From contig JACQFL010000045.1 of NCBI GenBank assembly GCA_016200085.1, positions 29,799 through 93,798 of the forward strand: a stretch of DNA of 64,000 bases, in the 5' to 3' direction. A model generated the notes under the pieces. The model was given only the letters and a program-made list of their open reading frames with translations. It did no database searches and was not told the origin of the DNA. The stretch is from Candidatus Rokuibacteriota bacterium (GTDB lineage Bacteria > Methylomirabilota > Methylomirabilia > Rokubacteriales > CSP1-6). Below are positions 48,120 through 58,030 of this stretch, one piece after another (position 1 is the stretch's first letter; each line of letters begins with the position of its first letter). Position numbers and translations under genes: made by a program.

Positions 48120-48830
48120 ATGCAGATGCAAGAGCTGACGATCACCCGCCGCGAGGGCACCGGCAAGCAGGTGGCCAAGCGGCTGCGCCGCGAGGGCAGC
48201 GTGCCCGCCGTCCTCTACGGCGGGAGGCGGCCCGAGCCGATCACCGTCGACCCCCGGGTCGTGCTCCGGATCATCCACGGCCACGCGGGCACCACCCAGC
48301 TCCTGAGCCTGAAGGTCGACGGCGACGGTGGCGGCACGCGGATGGCGATCATCCGCGACCTGCAGTTCGACCCGGTCTCCGAGCGCCTGATGCACGTCGA
48401 CCTCCAGGAGGTCTCGGCGGACCGCGCCATCACGGTGCGCGTCGCCGTGCACCCGATCGGCGAGCCCGTCGGCGTCCGTGATCAGAAGGGCATCCTGAAC
48501 CTCGCGCTCCACGAGCTCGACGTGTCGTGCCTGCCGACCCAGATCCCCGAGCGCATCGAGGCCGACGTGGCCAACCTCTCCATCGGCAACGTGCTGACGG
48601 TCGGTGATCTCCACGCGCCCGAGGGGGTACGCATCCTGAACGCCCGTGGGCAGGCCGTGGCGACGGTGTCGCCGCCGATGGCCGAGGAAGTCGCGCCCGT
48701 CGCCGCCGAGGCCGCGGTGGTGGCCGCCGAGCCCGAGGTCCTCACCGAGCGCAAGCCCAAGGAAGGCGAGGAGGCCGCGCCGGCCGCCGAGGCCGAGGGC
48801 AAGCGGCCGAGGAGAGAAAAAGAGAAGTAA
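48120..48830 (+). CDS. rplY: 50S ribosomal protein L25/general stress protein Ctc
   Basis: The 236-residue protein is the long (TL5/Ctc) form: an N-terminal 5S rRNA-binding domain (LTITRREGTGKQVAKRLRREG, VPAVLYGG), a C-terminal beta domain (PIGEPVGVRDQKGILNLALHE) and a Glu/Ala/Lys-rich tail of about 45 residues. It starts 13 bases after prs and precedes pth; the prs-rplY-pth order is widely conserved. Confidence 0.95.
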   Translation: MQMQELTITRREGTGKQVAKRLRREGSVPAVLYGGRRPEPITVDPRVVLRIIHGHAGTTQLLSLKVDGDGGGTRMAIIRDLQFDPVSERLMHVDLQEVSADRAITVRVAVHPIGEPVGVRDQKGILNLALHELDVSCLPTQIPERIEADVANLSIGNVLTVGDLHAPEGVRILNARGQAVATVSPPMAEEVAPVAAEAAVVAAEPEVLTERKPKEGEEAAPAAEAEGKRPRREKEK

Positions 48831-48845
48831 GGGCGGACGCCGCGC

Positions 48846-49388
48846 ATGGCCCACGCGGTGGTCGGGCTCGGCAATCCCGGGTCCGAGTACCGCGACACGC
48901 GGCACAACGTGGGCCAGCGGGTGCTCGACCTGCTCGCCCAGACCATCCACGCCAGCCCGTGGGCGCGCGAGGGCCAGGCCCTCGTCGCCCGCGGCCGCTG
49001 GCGCCAGCAGACCATCCACCTGGTCAAGCCGCAGACCTTCATGAACCTGAGCGGTCCGGTCGTCGCCGCGACCGTGCGCCGGCTTCACGACGGCCCGGAA
49101 GACACCATCCTCGTCTACGACGACATCGACCTGGCGCTCGGTCGGGTCCGGCTGCGCCTGCGCGGCAGCAGCGGCGGCCACAACGGGATGGAGTCCGTGA
49201 TCGCGGCCCTCGGCACCGAGGAGATCAAGCGCGTCAAGGTCGGCATCGGCCGCCCCGCGCACAAGCGCCAGGTCCCCGACCACGTGCTCACGCCGTTCGA
49301 GGAGGACGAGCGCGAGATCGTCGAGCAGGCGGTCGCGCTGGCCGCCCAGCGCGTCCTCGGCCTCGTCATGGGCCACCCCGCCCGTTGA
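48846..49388 (+). CDS. pth: Peptidyl-tRNA hydrolase
   Basis: The 180-residue protein has GLGNPGSEYRDTRHNVG with the catalytic His, KPQTFMNLSG, and the catalytic Asp in VYDDIDLALG followed by RGSSGGHNGMESV. It frees tRNA from dropped-off peptidyl-tRNA. The C-terminus is of usual length. A hairpin follows 13 bases later. Confidence 0.96.
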   Translation: MAHAVVGLGNPGSEYRDTRHNVGQRVLDLLAQTIHASPWAREGQALVARGRWRQQTIHLVKPQTFMNLSGPVVAATVRRLHDGPEDTILVYDDIDLALGRVRLRLRGSSGGHNGMESVIAALGTEEIKRVKVGIGRPAHKRQVPDHVLTPFEEDEREIVEQAVALAAQRVLGLVMGHPAR

Positions 49389-49401
49389 GTGCCGGGGGAG
49401 T

Positions 49402-49424
49402 TCGAGGGGGGTCGCCCCCCTCGA
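49402..49424. terminator. Hairpin between convergent pth and antiporter genes
   Basis: TCGAGGGGGG (49402-49411) and CCCCCCTCGA (49415-49424) form a perfect 10-bp stem with a 3-base loop. It lies between two convergent stops and may act in both directions, though it lacks a T tract. Confidence 0.55.
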
Positions 49425-49426
49425 CG

Positions 49427-50671
49427 TCAACGAAAGAACAACACCGTGACCAGCCCGAACAGCGGGATCAGCACCGCTCCGCTGTAGGCCATGTAGCCGG
49501 CGAACGTCGGCATCCGGACGCCGGCCTTCTCGGCGATCGACTTCACCATGAAGTTCGGCGCGTTGCCGATGTAGGAGTTGGCGCCCATGGCGACGCAGCC
49601 GACGCTGATGGCCGCCAGGATGGCACCGGGCACGCCGGCGACCTCGGGCGCCAGTCCCAGGCCCTGACCGAGCGCGAGGAAGGTCATGTAGGTCGGCGCA
49701 TTGTCGAGGAACGACGAGAGCAGACCCGACGCCCAGAAGAACTGCCACGGCGCGCGCACGCCGAGCTCCCGCCCCCTGAGGTGCAGCAGCTCCAGCGCGG
49801 GGACCATGGTGACGAAAATCCCGAGAAAGATCGCCGCGACCTCCACGATCGGATGCCAGGTGAACCCGTTCGACCGTCGGATGCTCTTCGGCGTGAGACG
49901 CAACGAGACCAGCGCCAGGGCCGCGATGACGGCCTCCCGCCACGGCGCGCGGAGCCACGCCACGGCGAGGACCACCCCGGCGAGCAGCGGCAGGTTGACC
50001 CGGCCGCGCAGGCGGAGCGGCTCGAGCGCGGCGCGGTCGCGACGGATCGCGGCCAGCGGCTCGCGGGTGTAGCGCGTCGAGTCCCACGCGAAGTACACGG
50101 CGAGCAGGACGACCACCATCGTGAGCCAGGCCGGCCAGAGCGACAGCGGCCAGACGAAGGGCACGCCGGCGAGGTAGCCGAGGAACAGCGGCGGGTCGGC
50201 CAGCGGGGTCAGCATCCCGCCGATGTTCGACACCAGGAAGATGAAGAAGATCACCGTGTGCTTCACGTGCGTCCGCTCGCGGTTCGTCTGGAGCAGGGGC
50301 CGGATCAACAGCATCGAGGCCCCGGTGGTGCCGACGCAAGACGCCAGCACGCTGCCCGCGGCGAGGAACGCCGTGTTGACCGCCGGCGTCGCCACGAGGT
50401 CGCCCCGCAGCAGGACGCCGCCCGAGATGACGAACAGGCCGCCGAGCAGGACGAGGAACGACACGTAGTCGGCGGCCACGTGCCCGAGGGCGCGCGGATC
50501 GCGGCCGAGATAGTAGACGAGCACCGGCAACCCGCACGCCCCCGAGAGCAGGAACTTGTTGCGGTTGGGCTCCATCCAGTCGGGCAGGTGGAGCGGAGCG
50601 ATCGCGATGGCGAGCAGCATGACCACGAACGGCAGGATCCACGCGATCGGCGGGGGAACGACGGTCGGCAC
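49427..50671 (-). CDS. NhaD-type sodium:proton antiporter
   Basis: The 414-residue membrane protein has about 11-12 segments and the ion-transporter-superfamily pattern of NhaD: GTTGASMLLIRPLLQTN, FFIFLVSNIGGMLTPLADPPLFLGYL and the second-half repeat FLDNAPTYMTFLALGQ with GANSYIGNAPNFMVKSIAE. It should exchange Na+ (or Li+) for protons. The ArsB/CitM relatives are less likely because of the SNIGG and PPLFLG loops. The start, GTG 50671, has no clear ribosome-binding site. Confidence 0.85.
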   Translation of the reverse strand: MPTVVPPPIAWILPFVVMLLAIAIAPLHLPDWMEPNRNKFLLSGACGLPVLVYYLGRDPRALGHVAADYVSFLVLLGGLFVISGGVLLRGDLVATPAVNTAFLAAGSVLASCVGTTGASMLLIRPLLQTNRERTHVKHTVIFFIFLVSNIGGMLTPLADPPLFLGYLAGVPFVWPLSLWPAWLTMVVVLLAVYFAWDSTRYTREPLAAIRRDRAALEPLRLRGRVNLPLLAGVVLAVAWLRAPWREAVIAALALVSLRLTPKSIRRSNGFTWHPIVEVAAIFLGIFVTMVPALELLHLRGRELGVRAPWQFFWASGLLSSFLDNAPTYMTFLALGQGLGLAPEVAGVPGAILAAISVGCVAMGANSYIGNAPNFMVKSIAEKAGVRMPTFAGYMAYSGAVLIPLFGLVTVLFFR

Positions 50672-50731
50672 GCCGGAGGCTACCACGGCCCGGCGGCCCG
50701 GGGCGCCTGATTGCACCGCCCGGTGGCCCGG

Positions 50732-50754
50732 GTAGTGTCTCAGTGAGACACTAC
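50732..50754. repeat. 23-bp perfect palindrome flanked by 10-bp direct repeats
   Basis: GTAGTGTCTCA-G-TGAGACACTAC has 11-bp arms around one base. GTGGCCCGGG occurs directly before it (50723-50732) and again after it (50756-50765). It lies in the gap between the antiporter and rpsU, 17 bases upstream of the rpsU -35, so it may be an operator or the scar of a small insertion. Confidence 0.75.
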
Positions 50755-50770
50755 CGTGGCCCGGGATCAA

Positions 50771-50799
50771 TTGCCGGGCCCCCCGGCGCATGGTATATA
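50771..50799 (+). promoter_or_regulatory. rpsU-mutS2-dnaG-rpoD promoter
   Basis: TTGCCG (50771-50776), a 17-base spacer and TATATA (50794-50799) form a good sigma-70 promoter 50 bases ahead of the rpsU start. Confidence 0.7.
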
Positions 50800-50848
50800 G
50801 TTGTCGTTTATCCAGCGGGCGGGCCGCGTCTCGGAGGGGGGGAACAGC

Positions 50849-51043
50849 GTGACCAGGGTCATCGTCGAGCCCGACGAGTCCTTCGAGAGCGCGCTCAAGC
50901 GCTTCAAGAAACAGTGCGAGAAGGCCGGGCTCCTGTCCGAATTCAAGAAGCGTCAGCACTACGAGAAGCCGAGCGTCAAGCGCAAGCGCAAGGCCCTCGC
51001 GGCGCGCAAGAAGGCGAAGCGGCGCGAGCGGACGTCCGATTAA
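50849..51043 (+). CDS. rpsU: 30S ribosomal protein S21
   Basis: The 64-residue basic protein reads [20 protein letters not shown], then [20 protein letters not shown] and a Lys/Arg-rich tail, the S21 pattern. GTG 50849 has GGAGGGGGG ahead. S21 helps the 30S subunit bind mRNA. It leads the macromolecular-synthesis cluster. Confidence 0.95.
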   Translation: MTRVIVEPDESFESALKRFKKQCEKAGLLSEFKKRQHYEKPSVKRKRKALAARKKAKRRERTSD

Positions 51044-51109
51044 GAATCACGCCGAGCCACGCAGCGACACTCCTGACTCAGGCACTCCCGCGATGCCGGA
51101 CGGGAGCGA

Positions 51110-53506
51110 ATGAGGGGGCAGATGGAGGCGGGCCGGATCTGGGGACGCGGGATCGAGTGGGATGCGGTCCGCGGCCTCCTGGGCGCCGAGGCGCAGACCC
51201 CGATGGGCCGTGAGCGGGCCGCCGGGGCGGCGCCGCTCACCGACCCCGGCGCGGTCCGATCGGCGATCGACGTCACCGGGCGCGCCCGCCTGGCCCTGGC
51301 CCAGGCGGGCGCCCCGCCGTTGGAGGCCATTGCTGACATCCGACCCGTCCTCGAGCGTTGCCGCCTGGCCGGCAGCGTCCTCGACGGCACCGAGCTGGTC
51401 CTGATCCTCCCCGTGCTCGATTGCGGCCCCCGGCTCGCCGCGTACGGCCGCGGCGTCGAGCCCGTCGCGCCCGCCGTGGCCGCGCTGACCGCGAGCCTGC
51501 CGCGCTTGGCCGATCTCGCCGCGGCGCTCCGCGAGGCCCTGGAGGACGATGGCAGCGTCCGGGATGGCGCGAGCCCGCGCCTGCGCGCGGTGCGCCGCGA
51601 CCTGCGCGAGCGGCGCCGGCGCGTCGTCACCGGGCTGGAGCGCCTGTTCGCGGGGGCGGACGCCGAGCGCATCCTCGCCGACCGCTTCGTCACGGTCCGC
51701 CACGGCCGGTACGTGCTCCCGATCCGCGCCGAGGCCCGCGGGCGCGTGCGTGGCATCGTGCACGATCGCTCCCAGAGCGGCCAGACCGTCTTCGTCGAGC
51801 CCGAGAGCGTGGTCGAGGCCAACAACGACCTCGTCCAGCTCGCGCGCGAGGACGAGCAGGAGACGGCGCGGGTGCTCGCGGCGCTCAGCGGCGCCGTGCG
51901 CGAGCGCGCCGAGGCCCTCGCGGCCCTCGTGGAGGGCATCACGGAGCTCGACTGGGTGTTCGCCCGCGCCGCCCTCGCCGAGCGCATGGAGGCCACGGCG
52001 CCGGTGATCGACGAGCGCGGCGGCGTCCTCCTGCGCGGCGCGCTTCATCCCCTGCTCCTGGCCCAGCGCTGGCGCGATCCCGAGCGCACGGTGGTGCCGC
52101 TCGACCTCGAGCTGGCGCGCGAGCGCCCGGTGCTCGTCGTCACGGGTCCCAACGCCGGCGGCAAGACCATCGCCCTCAAGACCCTCGCGCTGCACGTCCT
52201 GCTCGCCCAGACCGGCTGCCACGTCCCCGCCGCCGACGGCTCGCGCCTGCCCGTCTTCGAGGCCGTGCACGCGATCATCGGCGACGACCAGAGCGTGGCC
52301 GAGAACCTCTCGACGTTCTCCGCCTTCGTCAAGCAGGCGCGGGAGATCCTCGACGACGCCGACGATCGCGCGCTCGTGCTCCTGGACGAGCTCGGCGCCG
52401 GCACCGACCCCGACGAGGGCGCGGCGCTGGCGCAGGCCATCCTGGAAGCGCTCGACGCGCAGGGGGCGCTGGTGATGGCCACCACCCACCTCGAGCCGCT
52501 CAAGGCCTTCGCGACCTCGTCCCCGCGCGCGCGCAACGCCTCCGTCGAGTTCGACGGCGCGACCCTGGCCCCGACCTTCCGGCTGGTCTACGACCGGCCC
52601 GGGCAGAGCTGGGCGCTGACCATCGCGGCCCGCCTGGGGCTGGCGCCCGATCTGATCGCGCGCGCCCAGGGCCACCGCTCGGCGCAGTCCGCGCGGATGT
52701 CGGAGCTGCTCGCCTGGCTCGACGCGCACACCCGCGACGAGGCCGAGCGCACGCTCGCGATCGAGCGGCGCGAGCAGGAGGCCGCCGCGCGGCTGACCGC
52801 GGCGCGCGAGGCGGAGGCGGGCGCGAAGAGCCAGGCGCGGGAGGTCGTGGCGCGGGCCAAGTCCGACGCCAGCGCGCTGCTCGCCGACATCCGGCGCGCC
52901 GTGGCCGCGGAGTGGGAGCGGCTCAAGCGCGGCGAGCGTTCGCGCCGGGGCCTCGAGGAGACGCGCCGCCGGCTGCACGACGCCGCGGCGCGTGTCGCCC
53001 CCGAGCCTGCGCCGGCCTTCGAGGAGGACGCGAGCGCGCTCGTCCCGGGGGCGGCCGTGAGCGCCGAGCACCTCGGGCTGCGGGGCGAGCTCGTCGCCCT
53101 CAGTGGCGCGACGGCCACGGTCCGCTCGGGCACGATCACGGTGCGCGTGCCCCGCGACGCCCTCCGCGTGATCGGCCCGGCGATCGGTGCGGCCTCCGAG
53201 GCCGGCCGCGGCGCGCCCGTCCGGCGCGCCGACATCCGCGTGCCTGAGAAGACCGGGGTCGCGCCCGAGCTGCACCTGCTCGGCCGCACCACCGACGAGG
53301 CGCGCGACCTCGTGGAGCAGTACCTGGACGACGCCTTCCTCGCCGGCCTCGGCAGCGTTCGCCTCGTCCACGGCAAGGGCACCGGCGCGCTCCGCAGGGC
53401 CGTGCGCGACCTGCTCGCGGGGCACCCGCTCGTGGAGTCCTACCGCGACGGCGAGGCCTCCGAGGGCGGCACCGGAGCGACCGTCGCCCTGCTGAAGGTC
53501 GGGTGA
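51110..53506 (+). CDS. mutS2: MutS2 family ATPase/endonuclease
   Basis: The 798-residue protein has the MutS-type ATPase with GPNAGGKTIALKT (about residue 346) and LLDELGAGTDPDEGAAL, a long coiled-coil region and a C-terminal Smr nuclease domain (from about residue 720: LHLLGRTTDEARDLVEQYLDDA, RLVHGKGTGALR). MutS2 suppresses homologous recombination and acts on collided ribosomes in B. subtilis. It starts 66 bases after rpsU and ends 10 bases before dnaG. ATG 51122 is an alternative start. Confidence 0.94.
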   Translation: MRGQMEAGRIWGRGIEWDAVRGLLGAEAQTPMGRERAAGAAPLTDPGAVRSAIDVTGRARLALAQAGAPPLEAIADIRPVLERCRLAGSVLDGTELVLILPVLDCGPRLAAYGRGVEPVAPAVAALTASLPRLADLAAALREALEDDGSVRDGASPRLRAVRRDLRERRRRVVTGLERLFAGADAERILADRFVTVRHGRYVLPIRAEARGRVRGIVHDRSQSGQTVFVEPESVVEANNDLVQLAREDEQETARVLAALSGAVRERAEALAALVEGITELDWVFARAALAERMEATAPVIDERGGVLLRGALHPLLLAQRWRDPERTVVPLDLELARERPVLVVTGPNAGGKTIALKTLALHVLLAQTGCHVPAADGSRLPVFEAVHAIIGDDQSVAENLSTFSAFVKQAREILDDADDRALVLLDELGAGTDPDEGAALAQAILEALDAQGALVMATTHLEPLKAFATSSPRARNASVEFDGATLAPTFRLVYDRPGQSWALTIAARLGLAPDLIARAQGHRSAQSARMSELLAWLDAHTRDEAERTLAIERREQEAAARLTAAREAEAGAKSQAREVVARAKSDASALLADIRRAVAAEWERLKRGERSRRGLEETRRRLHDAAARVAPEPAPAFEEDASALVPGAAVSAEHLGLRGELVALSGATATVRSGTITVRVPRDALRVIGPAIGAASEAGRGAPVRRADIRVPEKTGVAPELHLLGRTTDEARDLVEQYLDDAFLAGLGSVRLVHGKGTGALRRAVRDLLAGHPLVESYRDGEASEGGTGATVALLKVG

Positions 53507-53516
53507 GGGTCGCCTG

Positions 53517-55349
53517 ATGGCCTCCTACCCCCCGGCGCTGCTCGACGAGATCCGCGGCGCCACCGACATCGTCGAGCTGGTCGGCCGCTTCGTGAATCTG
53601 AGGAAGGCCGGAGCGACCTGGAAGGGGCTCTGCCCGTTCCACGGCGAGAAGACGCCCTCGTTCATCGTCAATCCCCGCCGCGGCATCTTCAAGTGCTTCG
53701 GCTGCGGCGTGGGCGGCGACGCCTTCGGCTTCCTGATGCGCCAGGACAAGCTGTCGTTCCCCGAGGCCGTGCGGGCGCTGGCGAGGAGCGCCAACGTCGC
53801 GCTGCCGGACGAGCGGAGGGATCCGGCCGACTCGGGACGCGAGGAGCTCTACCGGGTGATGGACCTCGCCGCCCGCTTCTACGCCGAGACGCTCTGGAAG
53901 CCGGCGAGCGCCCGCGCACGCGAGTACCTCGAGACGCGGGGGATCGACCCGGAGGTCGCGCGGCGCTTCTCGCTGGGCTTCGCCCCCGAGGGATGGGAGG
54001 CGCTCCTGGGCTTCATGCGCGCCGAGCGCGTCGGAGCCGAGACGCTCGAGACCGTGGGTCTGGTCAAGCCGCGCGAGCGCGGCGGCGGCCACTACGACGC
54101 CTTCCGCGGCCGGCTGATCTTCACGATCCGTGATCTTCAGGGCCGCGTGGTGGCCTTCGGCGGCCGGGGCTTGGGTGACGAGCAGCCGAAGTACCTCAAC
54201 TCGCCCGAGACCCCGCTGTACACCAAGGGCAACCTGCTCTACGCCGCCGACCTCGCGCGGACGACGATCCGGGCGAAGAACCGCGCGCTGCTCGTGGAGG
54301 GCTACGTCGACTGCCTGATGGCGCACCAGCACGGTTTCACCGAGACGGTGGCCGCGCTCGGCACCGCCTTCACCCCCGCGCAGCTCGGCACGCTCCGCCG
54401 GTACTGCGAGGAGGTCATCACCTTCTTCGACGCCGACGCCGCGGGCGCCAAGGCCGCCGAGCGTGCCGCCGACCTGCTCGAGCCGACGGGAGCCGGCGCC
54501 GCGTGGGGCATCAACCGCTCCGGTGACTTCGGCGGCGAGGCCACCTTCCGACTGAAAGTCGCCCTCCTGCCCGCGGGCCACGATCCCGATACCTTCCTGA
54601 GAACGCAGGGGGCGGCGGGCTTCGAGGAGCGGATCGCCGGGGCGCGCAGCCTGCTCGCCTACGCCCTCGATCGCGCCATCAGCGACCCCGACGGCGCGAC
54701 CGGGCCGCGCGCCCGCGCCAACGCCTTTGCCCGCGTGGCGCTCATGCTGGCGAAGGTCGCCGACGCCGAGGAGGCCGCCACGCTCTCGCGCGAGGCCGCC
54801 GTCAAGCTGGGCGTCGATCCCACCCAGCTCTGGATCGAGGCCCAGAAGCTCCAGGGCGCCCTCGGCCGGCCGCACCCCGGCCGGCCGGCGGCCCCCGCGG
54901 CGGCCCCGGGCCCCGCGGCGGGCGCGCCGGAAGGCCTCGACCTCCGGCTGCTGGTCGAGGTGATCGTCCAGCGGTCCGACGCCCGGCAGGCGCTGGTGCC
55001 CCTGCTCGAGGACGGCGACATCCTGGGCGAGCCGTTCCGCACGATCGTCCGGCGGCTCCGCGAGCAGCCCGAGGCGGCGCCCGAGGCGCTCATGGCCGAC
55101 CTCGACGAGGCGGGGCGAACCGCGCTCGCCGCCCTGCTCGTGAACGAGCGTGAGTTCCAGAACGTGGACGGCTACGTCGCCGATTTCCGCCAGCGCATCG
55201 AGCGCATGCAGCGGCGGCGGCGCATCCGCGAGGCGAGCCGCGGCATCGTCGCCGCGCAGGCCGGGGGCGCCACGCCCGATCCGGAGAAGATGGCCGCCCT
55301 CCTCAGAGACGGCAAAGAGGAGCACGAGGTATCCAAGACTCTTGGCTAA
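53517..55349 (+). CDS. dnaG: DNA primase
   Basis: The 610-residue protein has the N-terminal CHC2 zinc site (Cys39, His42, Cys60, Cys63), the Toprim domain with [15 protein letters not shown] and [11 protein letters not shown], and a C-terminal helicase-binding region. It makes the RNA primers of replication and works with DnaB. A low-complexity Pro/Ala/Gly stretch separates the C-terminal domain. Confidence 0.96.
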   Translation: MASYPPALLDEIRGATDIVELVGRFVNLRKAGATWKGLCPFHGEKTPSFIVNPRRGIFKCFGCGVGGDAFGFLMRQDKLSFPEAVRALARSANVALPDERRDPADSGREELYRVMDLAARFYAETLWKPASARAREYLETRGIDPEVARRFSLGFAPEGWEALLGFMRAERVGAETLETVGLVKPRERGGGHYDAFRGRLIFTIRDLQGRVVAFGGRGLGDEQPKYLNSPETPLYTKGNLLYAADLARTTIRAKNRALLVEGYVDCLMAHQHGFTETVAALGTAFTPAQLGTLRRYCEEVITFFDADAAGAKAAERAADLLEPTGAGAAWGINRSGDFGGEATFRLKVALLPAGHDPDTFLRTQGAAGFEERIAGARSLLAYALDRAISDPDGATGPRARANAFARVALMLAKVADAEEAATLSREAAVKLGVDPTQLWIEAQKLQGALGRPHPGRPAAPAAAPGPAAGAPEGLDLRLLVEVIVQRSDARQALVPLLEDGDILGEPFRTIVRRLREQPEAAPEALMADLDEAGRTALAALLVNEREFQNVDGYVADFRQRIERMQRRRRIREASRGIVAAQAGGATPDPEKMAALLRDGKEEHEVSKTLG

Positions 55350-55362
55350 GGAGTCGAGACGC

Positions 55363-57210
55363 ATGAGTGAAGAGCCGAAGCTGGAAGAGCTTGACCGTCT
55401 GATCTCGATGGGCAAGCAGAAGGGCTTCCTCACCTACGACGAGGTGAACGACGCCCTCCCGTCGGACATCGTGTCGCTCGATCAGCTCGACGACATCATG
55501 ATGATGTTCGGGGCCATGGACATCGAGGTCGTCGACTCCGCCAAGGCGGCGCGCCTGCCCTCGGAGGTCGAGCGCCCGGCGCCGGCCGACGTCGACGACG
55601 ACGGCGACAGCGAGCCCATCGACCTCACCCCCGGCCCCGTCGGCCGGACCGAGGATCCCGTGCGGCTCTACCTGCGCGAGATGGGGCGCGTCTCGCTCCT
55701 CACCCGCGAGGGCGAGATCGCCCTGGCCAAGCGCATCGAGGAGGGCAAGGAACAAGTCACGCGCGCCATCCTCCAGACCAACCTGGCCGTGGAGCGCTTC
55801 CGCGAGCTGCGCGACCTCCTGCGGCGCGGCGACATCTCGGTCAAGGACGTGGTCGACGTCAACGAGGAGGAGTTCAGCGAGGAAAAGGAGACCGCGCTCA
55901 CGCGCGAGGTCATCAGCACCTTCGTGGCGGTGGACCGCCTCCTGCGCGATCGCGACGCCCTCTTCGCCCAGGCCCGGAAGCTGCGGGCCAGGGTGTCGGG
56001 ACGGAAGAGGGTCAGGGGCCGGGAGCCGGCCTGGAAGAGGCACGAGGGCCAGGCCCACCAGCGCCAGAAGAAGGTCCTCGAGAAGCTCCGCGGCATGAAC
56101 ATCGGCAACCAGATCATCGACCGTGAGGACGGCGATCCGCAGCGCCGCGGGCTGGTGCAGCGGCTGCGCGATCTGGTCGAGGAGATCGAGCGGGCGGAGC
56201 GGGTGATCGCGCTCTGGACGGAGGGCCGCCGGCCCTCGCTGGAGGAGGTCCAGAACCTCATCTACGTGTCCTTCCGCGATCCGGGCGCGGCCGGCGCGAC
56301 CAACGGCGCCAGCGGCCTCAACGGCGACCTGCACCTGCGCGCGGCCAAGAAGTTCTCGAGCCCCAAACAGCAGCAGATCTGGGTCGCCCACCAGGAGATC
56401 CGCGCCTCCGAGGTCCGCGCCAACGCCAAGGCCGACGAGCTCAAGCGCGTGATGGCGGTGATCAAGCAGGGCCAGCAGAAGGCGGCGCAGGCCAAGAAGG
56501 AGATGGTGGAAGCCAACCTCCGGCTGGTGATCTCGATCGCAAAAAAGTACACCAACCGCGGCCTGCAGTTCCTGGACCTGATCCAGGAAGGCAATATCGG
56601 ATTGATGAAGGCGGTCGACAAGTTCGAGTACCGCCGCGGCTACAAGTTCTCGACGTACGCGACGTGGTGGATCCGGCAAGCCATCACCCGGGCCATCGCC
56701 GACCAGGCGCGCACGATCCGGATCCCCGTGCACATGATCGAGACCATCAACAAGCTCATCCGCACCTCCCGCCAGCTCGTGCAGGAGCTCGGCCGCGAGC
56801 CCACCCCCGAGGAGATCGCGGTCAAGATGGAGGTGCCGGTCGACAAGGTCCGCAAGGTCCTCAAGATCGCGCAGGAGCCCATCTCGCTGGAGACCCCCAT
56901 CGGCGAGGAGGAGGACAGCCACCTGGGCGACTTCATCGAGGACAAGCAGGTGGTCTCGCCGGTGGAGTCCATCATCGGCCTCAGCCTGCGCGAGCAGACC
57001 AACAAGGTGCTGAACACGCTGACCCACCGCGAGGAGAAGGTGCTCCGCCTGCGCTTCGGCCTCTCCGATGGCTGCGAGCACACGCTGGAGGAGGTCGGGC
57101 AGGACTTCGCGGTCACCCGCGAGCGCATCCGCCAGATCGAAGCCAAGGCGCTGCGCAAGCTACGCCATCCCTCGCGCTCCAAGAAGCTCAGGAGCTTCCT
57201 CGAATCGTGA
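55363..57210 (+). CDS. rpoD: Primary sigma factor RpoD (sigma-70)
   Basis: The 615-residue protein has region 1.1 (residues 1-90), region 1.2 [21 protein letters not shown], a long non-conserved part, region 2 with [20 protein letters not shown] and the -10-recognising [15 protein letters not shown], region 3, and region 4 with the -35 helix [20 protein letters not shown]. It directs RNA polymerase to the housekeeping promoters, whose TTGACA/TATAAT-like boxes are visible in this window. ATG 55363 has AAGGAG ahead. Confidence 0.97.
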   Translation: MSEEPKLEELDRLISMGKQKGFLTYDEVNDALPSDIVSLDQLDDIMMMFGAMDIEVVDSAKAARLPSEVERPAPADVDDDGDSEPIDLTPGPVGRTEDPVRLYLREMGRVSLLTREGEIALAKRIEEGKEQVTRAILQTNLAVERFRELRDLLRRGDISVKDVVDVNEEEFSEEKETALTREVISTFVAVDRLLRDRDALFAQARKLRARVSGRKRVRGREPAWKRHEGQAHQRQKKVLEKLRGMNIGNQIIDREDGDPQRRGLVQRLRDLVEEIERAERVIALWTEGRRPSLEEVQNLIYVSFRDPGAAGATNGASGLNGDLHLRAAKKFSSPKQQQIWVAHQEIRASEVRANAKADELKRVMAVIKQGQQKAAQAKKEMVEANLRLVISIAKKYTNRGLQFLDLIQEGNIGLMKAVDKFEYRRGYKFSTYATWWIRQAITRAIADQARTIRIPVHMIETINKLIRTSRQLVQELGREPTPEEIAVKMEVPVDKVRKVLKIAQEPISLETPIGEEEDSHLGDFIEDKQVVSPVESIIGLSLREQTNKVLNTLTHREEKVLRLRFGLSDGCEHTLEEVGQDFAVTRERIRQIEAKALRKLRHPSRSKKLRSFLES

Positions 57211-57228
57211 CGACATCCCGCACCCGAC

Positions 57229-57303
57229 GGGCCCATAGCTCAACGGCAGAGCCGCCGGCTCATAACCGGTCAGATCCTGGTTCGAGTCCGGGTGGGCCCA
57301 CCA
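57229..57303 (+). tRNA. tRNA with CAT anticodon (Met elongator or Ile2)
   Basis: The 75-base cloverleaf has acceptor GGGCCCA with TGGGCCC, anticodon arm GCCGG-CTCATAA-CCGGT, T arm with GGTTCGAGTCC and an encoded CCA. The first acceptor pair and lack of a G-C-G-rich anticodon stem exclude the initiator. Whether C34 is modified to lysidine (Ile) cannot be told by eye. Confidence 0.9.
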
Positions 57304-57316
57304 ACACGGAGACGAC

Positions 57317-58030
57317 GTGGACCCTCACCTCCGCACGCTGATCGACCTGCAGGCCCTCGACACGCGCATCGCGGCGCTCGATGCCGACGCCGCCCGGATA
57401 CCGAAGCAGATCGAAGCCATCCAGGCGGCCGTCCAGGAGGCCCGCAAGACCCTCGACGCCCTGAAGGCCCGCCAGGACACCGCACGCAAGGACCTCCGCG
57501 CCAAGGAAAAGGACCTCGAGGTCGTGACCGCGAAGCGGGCCAAGGGCGAGGCCCGGCTCTACGAGGTCAAGACCAACAAGGAGTACTCCGCGGTCCTCAC
57601 CGAGATCGAGGACATCAAGCAGGAAAAGTCGCGCACCGAGGAAGAGATCCTCGGGCTCATGGAGCTCGGCGAGCGCCTGTCCGCCGACATCCGCGAGGCG
57701 GAGAGCCGCCACACGACCCGCGAGGAACAGGGCACGCAGGACGAGGCCGCCGCCCGCCAGCGCCTGGCCACCGTCGAGCGTGAGCTCGCGGGCGTGCGCG
57801 GCGAGCGCGCGACCCTGGCCCGCGAGCTGCCGAAGGGCCTGCTCGGCGATTACGAGCGCGTGCTCAAGGCGCGCGCCGGGCTGGGCATCGCTCCCGTCAA
57901 CGCCGCCGGCGTCTGCGGCGGCTGCCGGGTGGCCATCCGCCCGCAGGCCATCCAGGAGATCCGCTCCGGCACCGCCCTCACCCACTGCGAGAGCTGCGGC
58001 CGGTTCCTCTACTGGCAGGACACGGCCTGA
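57317..58030 (+). CDS. Coiled-coil C4 zinc-ribbon protein
   Basis: The 237-residue protein has a long antiparallel coiled coil (about residues 10-180, with EVKTNKEYSAVLTEIEDIKQ at its hinge-like centre) and a C-terminal zinc ribbon with CGGCRVAIRP and CESCGRFLYW. Proteins of this type (DUF164/CT398-like) are widely conserved beside rnhA and rnpB and may chaperone sigma-54 or secretion partners in some bacteria; the role here is unknown. Start is GTG 57317. Confidence 0.88.
   Translation: MDPHLRTLIDLQALDTRIAALDADAARIPKQIEAIQAAVQEARKTLDALKARQDTARKDLRAKEKDLEVVTAKRAKGEARLYEVKTNKEYSAVLTEIEDIKQEKSRTEEEILGLMELGERLSADIREAESRHTTREEQGTQDEAAARQRLATVERELAGVRGERATLARELPKGLLGDYERVLKARAGLGIAPVNAAGVCGGCRVAIRPQAIQEIRSGTALTHCESCGRFLYWQDTA

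Noticed and set aside
51047-55433. Long minus-strand frames opposite mutS2 and dnaG (765 and 792 codons)
   Set aside because: These are antisense shadows with strong codon-phase bias from high GC; mutS2 and dnaG are certain.
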